From contig CAJULG010000016.1 in assembly GCA_910587045.1 (NCBI GenBank), positions 1 through 43,483 of the forward strand: DNA of 43,483 nucleotides. The letters run 5' to 3'. The notes under the pieces are model-generated. The model ran no database searches, had not been told where the DNA came from, and saw nothing but the letters and a program-made list of their open reading frames with translations. This DNA is from an uncultured Lachnospiraceae bacterium (GTDB lineage: Bacteria; Bacillota; Clostridia; Lachnospirales; Lachnospiraceae). Every line of letters starts with the position of its first letter. The first letter of the stretch is position 1. Of this stretch, positions 40,624 through 43,483 are shown in pieces. The translations under genes were made by a program, and so were the position numbers.

Positions 40624-42828
40624 ATGCAGACAATATTGAATCCGCCTCAGCAGGAGGCGGTTGAGCATATGGAAGGCCCGCTGCTGATCCTGGCAGGAGC
40701 AGGCTCCGGTAAGACAAGGGTGATCACGCATCGGACCGCATATCTGATCGAACAGGGTATCTCTCCCTATAACATTCTGGCAATTACCTTTACAAACAAG
40801 GCGGCAGGAGAGGTACGGGAGCGTGTGGATGATCTGCTGGGCTATGGTTCAGAAGGGGTCTGGGTCAGTACCTTTCATTCCCTCTGTGTACGGATCCTGC
40901 GCAGACATATCGAGCGAATCGGCTTTGTCACCGGCTTTGCCATCTATGATACTGACGACCAGAAGCGGCTGGTGAAGGAGGTGGCAAGATTTTTACAGTT
41001 GGATCCGAAAATGTATCCCGAGCGACTGTTAATGTCGGAGATTGCCAGGGCAAAGGAGAACTTTATGTCTCCTCATGAGTATGACCTGAATGCGCAGGGA
41101 GATTATCGAAAAATGCAGATGGCCAGAGTCTATGAAGAGTATCAGAAGCGGATGCATAGCAATAATGCCCTGGACTTTGATGATCTGCTGTTCAAGACGG
41201 TACAGTTGTTTCAGGATTGTCCGGATGTATTAGAGCAGTACCAGGAGCGGTTCCGTTATATTATGGTTGATGAGTATCAGGATACCAACGGGATCCAGTT
41301 CCTGCTGGTACGCCAGCTGGCGAGAAAATACCGGAATCTGTGTGTGGTTGGTGATGATGACCAGTCCATCTATAAATTCCGGGGAGCAAATATTATGAAT
41401 ATCCTGAATTTTGAGCAGGAGTACCCGGATGCCAAAGTGATCAAGCTCGAGCAGAATTATCGTTCTACCGGCAATATCCTGCGTGCTGCCAATGAAGTCA
41501 TCCGACACAATGAGGGACGGAAGGATAAGACCCTGTGGACAGCCCAGGAGGATGGAGATCTGATCCAGTATAAGCAGTATGAGAATGAGTACCAGGAGGC
41601 GGAGCAGATCGCGTATCATATTCTGGAAAACCGGGTAAGAAACGATCTGCATTACAGCGATTTTGCTGTTTTATACCGGACGAATGCACAATCCCGGGTG
41701 CTGGAGGAAAAGCTTATTATGAAGAATATCCCGTATCGGATCTATGGCGGCCAGAATTTCTATTCCCGAATGGAGATCAAGGATCTGCTGGCATATTTGA
41801 AAATTATATCCAACGGTTATGATGATATGGCGGTAAAGCGGATCATTAACGTGCCAAAGCGGGGGATCGGAGCAGCAACCATAGCTAAGGTAGAGGAGTA
41901 TGCGCTGCAGCAGGAAATCAGTTTCCTGGATGCCCTGTTTCAGGCAGAGGATATTCCAGGGATCGGAAAGGCAGCAGCCCGGCTTCAGAAATTTACGGAT
42001 CTGATCGCAGATCTAAGGGAGAAACAGTCTCAGGGACTGTTGATCAGCGAATTGTTTGATGAACTCCTGGAGCGGACCGGCTATCAGGAAGAACTGATCG
42101 CAGAGCATACAGAGGAATCACTGGCCCGTGTGGAGAATATTGATGAGTTGCGAAATAAGATCGTAGTCTATGAGGAAAATGCAGAAAGTCCGGCATTGGA
42201 TGAGCTGCTGGAGGAAATCGCACTGGTATCTGATGTGGACAATCTGAATTCTACAGATGATAAGGTAGTGTTAATGACCATACACAGCGCAAAAGGACTG
42301 GAATTCCCTTATGTATTTCTTTGCGGTATGGAGGATGGACTGTTTCCGGGAAGCATGACCATAAACTCCGGCAATCCGGAGGATATGGAGGAGGAACGCC
42401 GGTTATGCTATGTAGGGATCACACGGGCAAAGAAGCGCCTGTATCTGAGCAGCGCAAGGCAGCGGATGATGCATGGCAGCAGCAGCTATAATCCCATCTC
42501 CCGTTTTATTAAAGAGATACCACAGGAACTGTTGGATCTGGGGGGATATCGCAAGGCACTGAATCAGACCGGACAGCCGGTGGCAGCCTCAACAGTATCT
42601 CCGGTATTTACTGCAAAACCGGCTTATGGCAAGACCTTTTCTGTTAATCGGGCCCTGCAGCTGGAATATGGTGTTGGAGACCGGGTACGACATGTAAAAT
42701 TTGGTGTCGGGATCGTTCAGGAAGTGGTAAATGGCGGCAGGGACTATGAAGTAACGGTTGATTTTGAAAACTATGGCGTAAAACGGATGTTTGCATCTTT
42801 CGCAAAATTGGAGAAGCAGGAGTCATAA
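40624..42828 (+). CDS. pcrA: PcrA/UvrD-type ATP-dependent DNA helicase
   Basis: The product has 734 residues. It is an SF1A 3'-5' helicase with all motifs: QQEAV (Q motif), Walker A GAGSGKT at residues 25-31, DEYQDT (motif II), VGDDDQSIYKFRGA (III), LEQNYRST (IV), TIHSAKGLEF (V) and YVGITRAKKRL (VI). The C-terminal tail ends in a Tudor-like domain (GVGDRVRHVKFGVGIVQEV) that in PcrA contacts RNA polymerase. It acts in DNA repair, plasmid replication and removal of stalled transcription. AAGAAGGAGG precedes ATG 40624. It lies after a terminator and so should have its own weak promoter. Confidence 0.96.
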   Translation: MQTILNPPQQEAVEHMEGPLLILAGAGSGKTRVITHRTAYLIEQGISPYNILAITFTNKAAGEVRERVDDLLGYGSEGVWVSTFHSLCVRILRRHIERIGFVTGFAIYDTDDQKRLVKEVARFLQLDPKMYPERLLMSEIARAKENFMSPHEYDLNAQGDYRKMQMARVYEEYQKRMHSNNALDFDDLLFKTVQLFQDCPDVLEQYQERFRYIMVDEYQDTNGIQFLLVRQLARKYRNLCVVGDDDQSIYKFRGANIMNILNFEQEYPDAKVIKLEQNYRSTGNILRAANEVIRHNEGRKDKTLWTAQEDGDLIQYKQYENEYQEAEQIAYHILENRVRNDLHYSDFAVLYRTNAQSRVLEEKLIMKNIPYRIYGGQNFYSRMEIKDLLAYLKIISNGYDDMAVKRIINVPKRGIGAATIAKVEEYALQQEISFLDALFQAEDIPGIGKAAARLQKFTDLIADLREKQSQGLLISELFDELLERTGYQEELIAEHTEESLARVENIDELRNKIVVYEENAESPALDELLEEIALVSDVDNLNSTDDKVVLMTIHSAKGLEFPYVFLCGMEDGLFPGSMTINSGNPEDMEEERRLCYVGITRAKKRLYLSSARQRMMHGSSSYNPISRFIKEIPQELLDLGGYRKALNQTGQPVAASTVSPVFTAKPAYGKTFSVNRALQLEYGVGDRVRHVKFGVGIVQEVVNGGRDYEVTVDFENYGVKRMFASFAKLEKQES

Positions 42829-42895
42829 TACATATTCTGTCATAGTTTGATGGAAAAAAATGCAAAATAGAATAGTAATATTTTCTTTCCTATGA

Positions 42896-42901
42896 TATAA
42901 T
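42896..42901 (+). promoter_or_regulatory. candidate -10 box of the Asp-repeat peptide gene
   Basis: TATAAT at 42896-42901, 43 bases before the start codon, with no clear -35. Confidence 0.45.
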
Positions 42902-42944
42902 ACTAATATCGTATGGAATAGAGTATTACAAGGAGGGTAATGAT

Positions 42945-43214
42945 ATGAAGAATTTAGATGAGATTATCAGCGCTGTTAAGGTTGGCGAATTGATCGGCGG
43001 AAAGAAGGAACCGGAAGAGAATAAGGTAGTTAAGAAAGTTGTATGGGTACTGGCAATCATTGGAGCTGTGGCAGCAGTTGCAGGTATCGCATATGCAGTT
43101 TACAAGTATTTAACACCAAGCTTCCTGGATGATTTCGATGATGATTTCGATGATGATTTCGATGATGATTTCTTTGAGGAAGAGGAACCGATTGAGATCA
43201 AACCGGAAGCGTAG
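42945..43214 (+). CDS. small membrane protein with Asp/Phe repeat tail
   Basis: The product has 89 residues. About 30 charged residues come first, then one transmembrane helix (about 30-52, VVWVLAIIGAVAAVAGIAYAV), then an acidic tail. The tail has a four-residue repeat, DDDF, given by a 12-base DNA repeat at 43128-43172, and ends in a run of Glu. The orientation rule (basic before, acidic after the helix) suggests the acidic tail faces outward. No family function is known to me. AAGGAGGG precedes ATG 42945, and a terminator follows. Confidence 0.75.
   Translation: MKNLDEIISAVKVGELIGGKKEPEENKVVKKVVWVLAIIGAVAAVAGIAYAVYKYLTPSFLDDFDDDFDDDFDDDFFEEEEPIEIKPEA
43128..43172 (+). repeat. 12-base in-frame minisatellite
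   Basis: The unit GATGATTTCGAT is repeated about 3.75 times and encodes DDFD. Its length is a multiple of three, so copy-number change would only lengthen or shorten the acidic tail. Confidence 0.85.
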
Positions 43215-43224
43215 GCAGTCAGAG

Positions 43225-43265
43225 AAGCGGGACATTCCTTTGCGGGAAGGTTCCGTTTCCTGTTT
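43225..43265 (+). terminator. intrinsic terminator after the Asp-repeat gene
   Basis: A 14-base arm at 43225-43238 pairs with 43245-43258 with one mismatch and some G-U pairs. The following CCTGTTTTC is only moderately T-rich. Confidence 0.6.
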
Positions 43266-43336
43266 TCGTTCATCCTGTCCGGATCAGGAATCCTGCTTAT
43301 CTGGAGAGTCATATCCATAAAATATGAAATTAGGTG

Positions 43337-43365
43337 TTGACTTTTTGAAACCCATTCGATATAAT
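43337..43365 (+). promoter_or_regulatory. strong promoter upstream of tRNA-Pro
   Basis: TTGACT at 43337-43342, a 17-base spacer and a perfect TATAAT at 43360-43365. It fits a stable-RNA promoter; transcription would start near 43372, giving a leader of about 57 bases. Confidence 0.85.
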
Positions 43366-43428
43366 AACACTTGCGTTGACAAAAGGACTATGTATTTAAG
43401 AAGGACGCAAGACAATATTCGTGGGAAG

Positions 43429-43483
43429 CGGGGTGTGGCTCAGCTTGGCTAGAGCGCTTGATTTGGGATCAAGAGGTCGCAGG
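43429..43483 (+). tRNA. tRNA-Pro (anticodon UGG), cut by the window end
   Basis: The acceptor strand CGGGGTG starts at 43429. The D arm (GCTC...GAGC) follows. The anticodon stem CTTGA/TCAAG encloses the loop TTTGGGA, whose middle three bases are TGG. The variable region and the start of the T arm (GGTCGCAGG) are present. The last 20 or so bases lie outside the window. Confidence 0.93.

Noticed and set aside
1..43483. CRISPR array, prophage or insertion sequence
   Set aside because: No regularly spaced repeats, integrase, transposase, terminal inverted repeats or phage structural genes were seen.

Overview
The window reads as a chromosomal segment from an anaerobic low-to-mid GC Firmicute, most likely Clostridia of the Lachnospiraceae type. 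The grounds are strong AGGAGG-type ribosome sites, occasional TTG starts, a tryptophan T-box leader, long perfect intrinsic terminators, a VanRS-like pair, a CarD-family factor and the PspA/YdjI pair. I see no phage, insertion sequence, integrase, CRISPR array or rRNA. This is ordinary chromosome with several unusual small loci.

Layout. 1-3863: an ABC export-type locus with the tail of one gene, its tandem paralog (polytopic protein with a large outside domain), a small secreted protein, an ATPase and a small permease. 3890-5796: promoter, Trp-specific T-box and a stand-alone TrpB2-type tryptophan synthase beta chain. 5827-8794: a Cache-type chemoreceptor with a hairpin-containing leader, then a Glu-rich coiled-coil protein. 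8830-10712 (minus strand): a membrane-anchored SurA/PrsA-like foldase and an XRE regulator. 10876-14056: nucleotide salvage, with an NrtR-type Nudix regulator, pncB and upp. 14099-15811: a TVP38-family membrane protein and a ZIP metal transporter. 15928-18960: a large fusion of an ATP-grasp/phosphohistidine kinase with a class I glutamine amidotransferase.

19159-22977: CarD-like factor, hotdog thioesterase, serine acetyltransferase (overlapping tail-to-tail with a glycosyltransferase) and dUTPase. 23108-27778: DUF308 protein, ABC exporter, Cys-rich small protein and a VanRS-like two-component system. 27809-32429: CofE-like protein, metallophosphoesterase with a DUF4474 protein, Gfo/Idh/MocA oxidoreductase and SGNH hydrolase. 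32583-37926: a giant TPR protein with a degenerate J-like N-terminus, followed by an HscC-like Hsp70. 38202-43483: BlaI-type repressor, PspA plus YdjI-like SPFH protein, PcrA helicase, an Asp-repeat membrane peptide and the start of tRNA-Pro(UGG).

The best candidate for an undescribed system is the 1010-residue fusion at 15928-18960. Its two halves resemble the L-glutamine kinase and the CDP-amidate-releasing hydrolase of Campylobacter capsule phosphoramidate synthesis, joined in one chain and with no cytidylyltransferase nearby. Second are the TPR/J-like plus Hsp70 pair and the ectodomain-permease/secreted-protein locus at the left edge. All functions are read from motifs and context; no database search was run.
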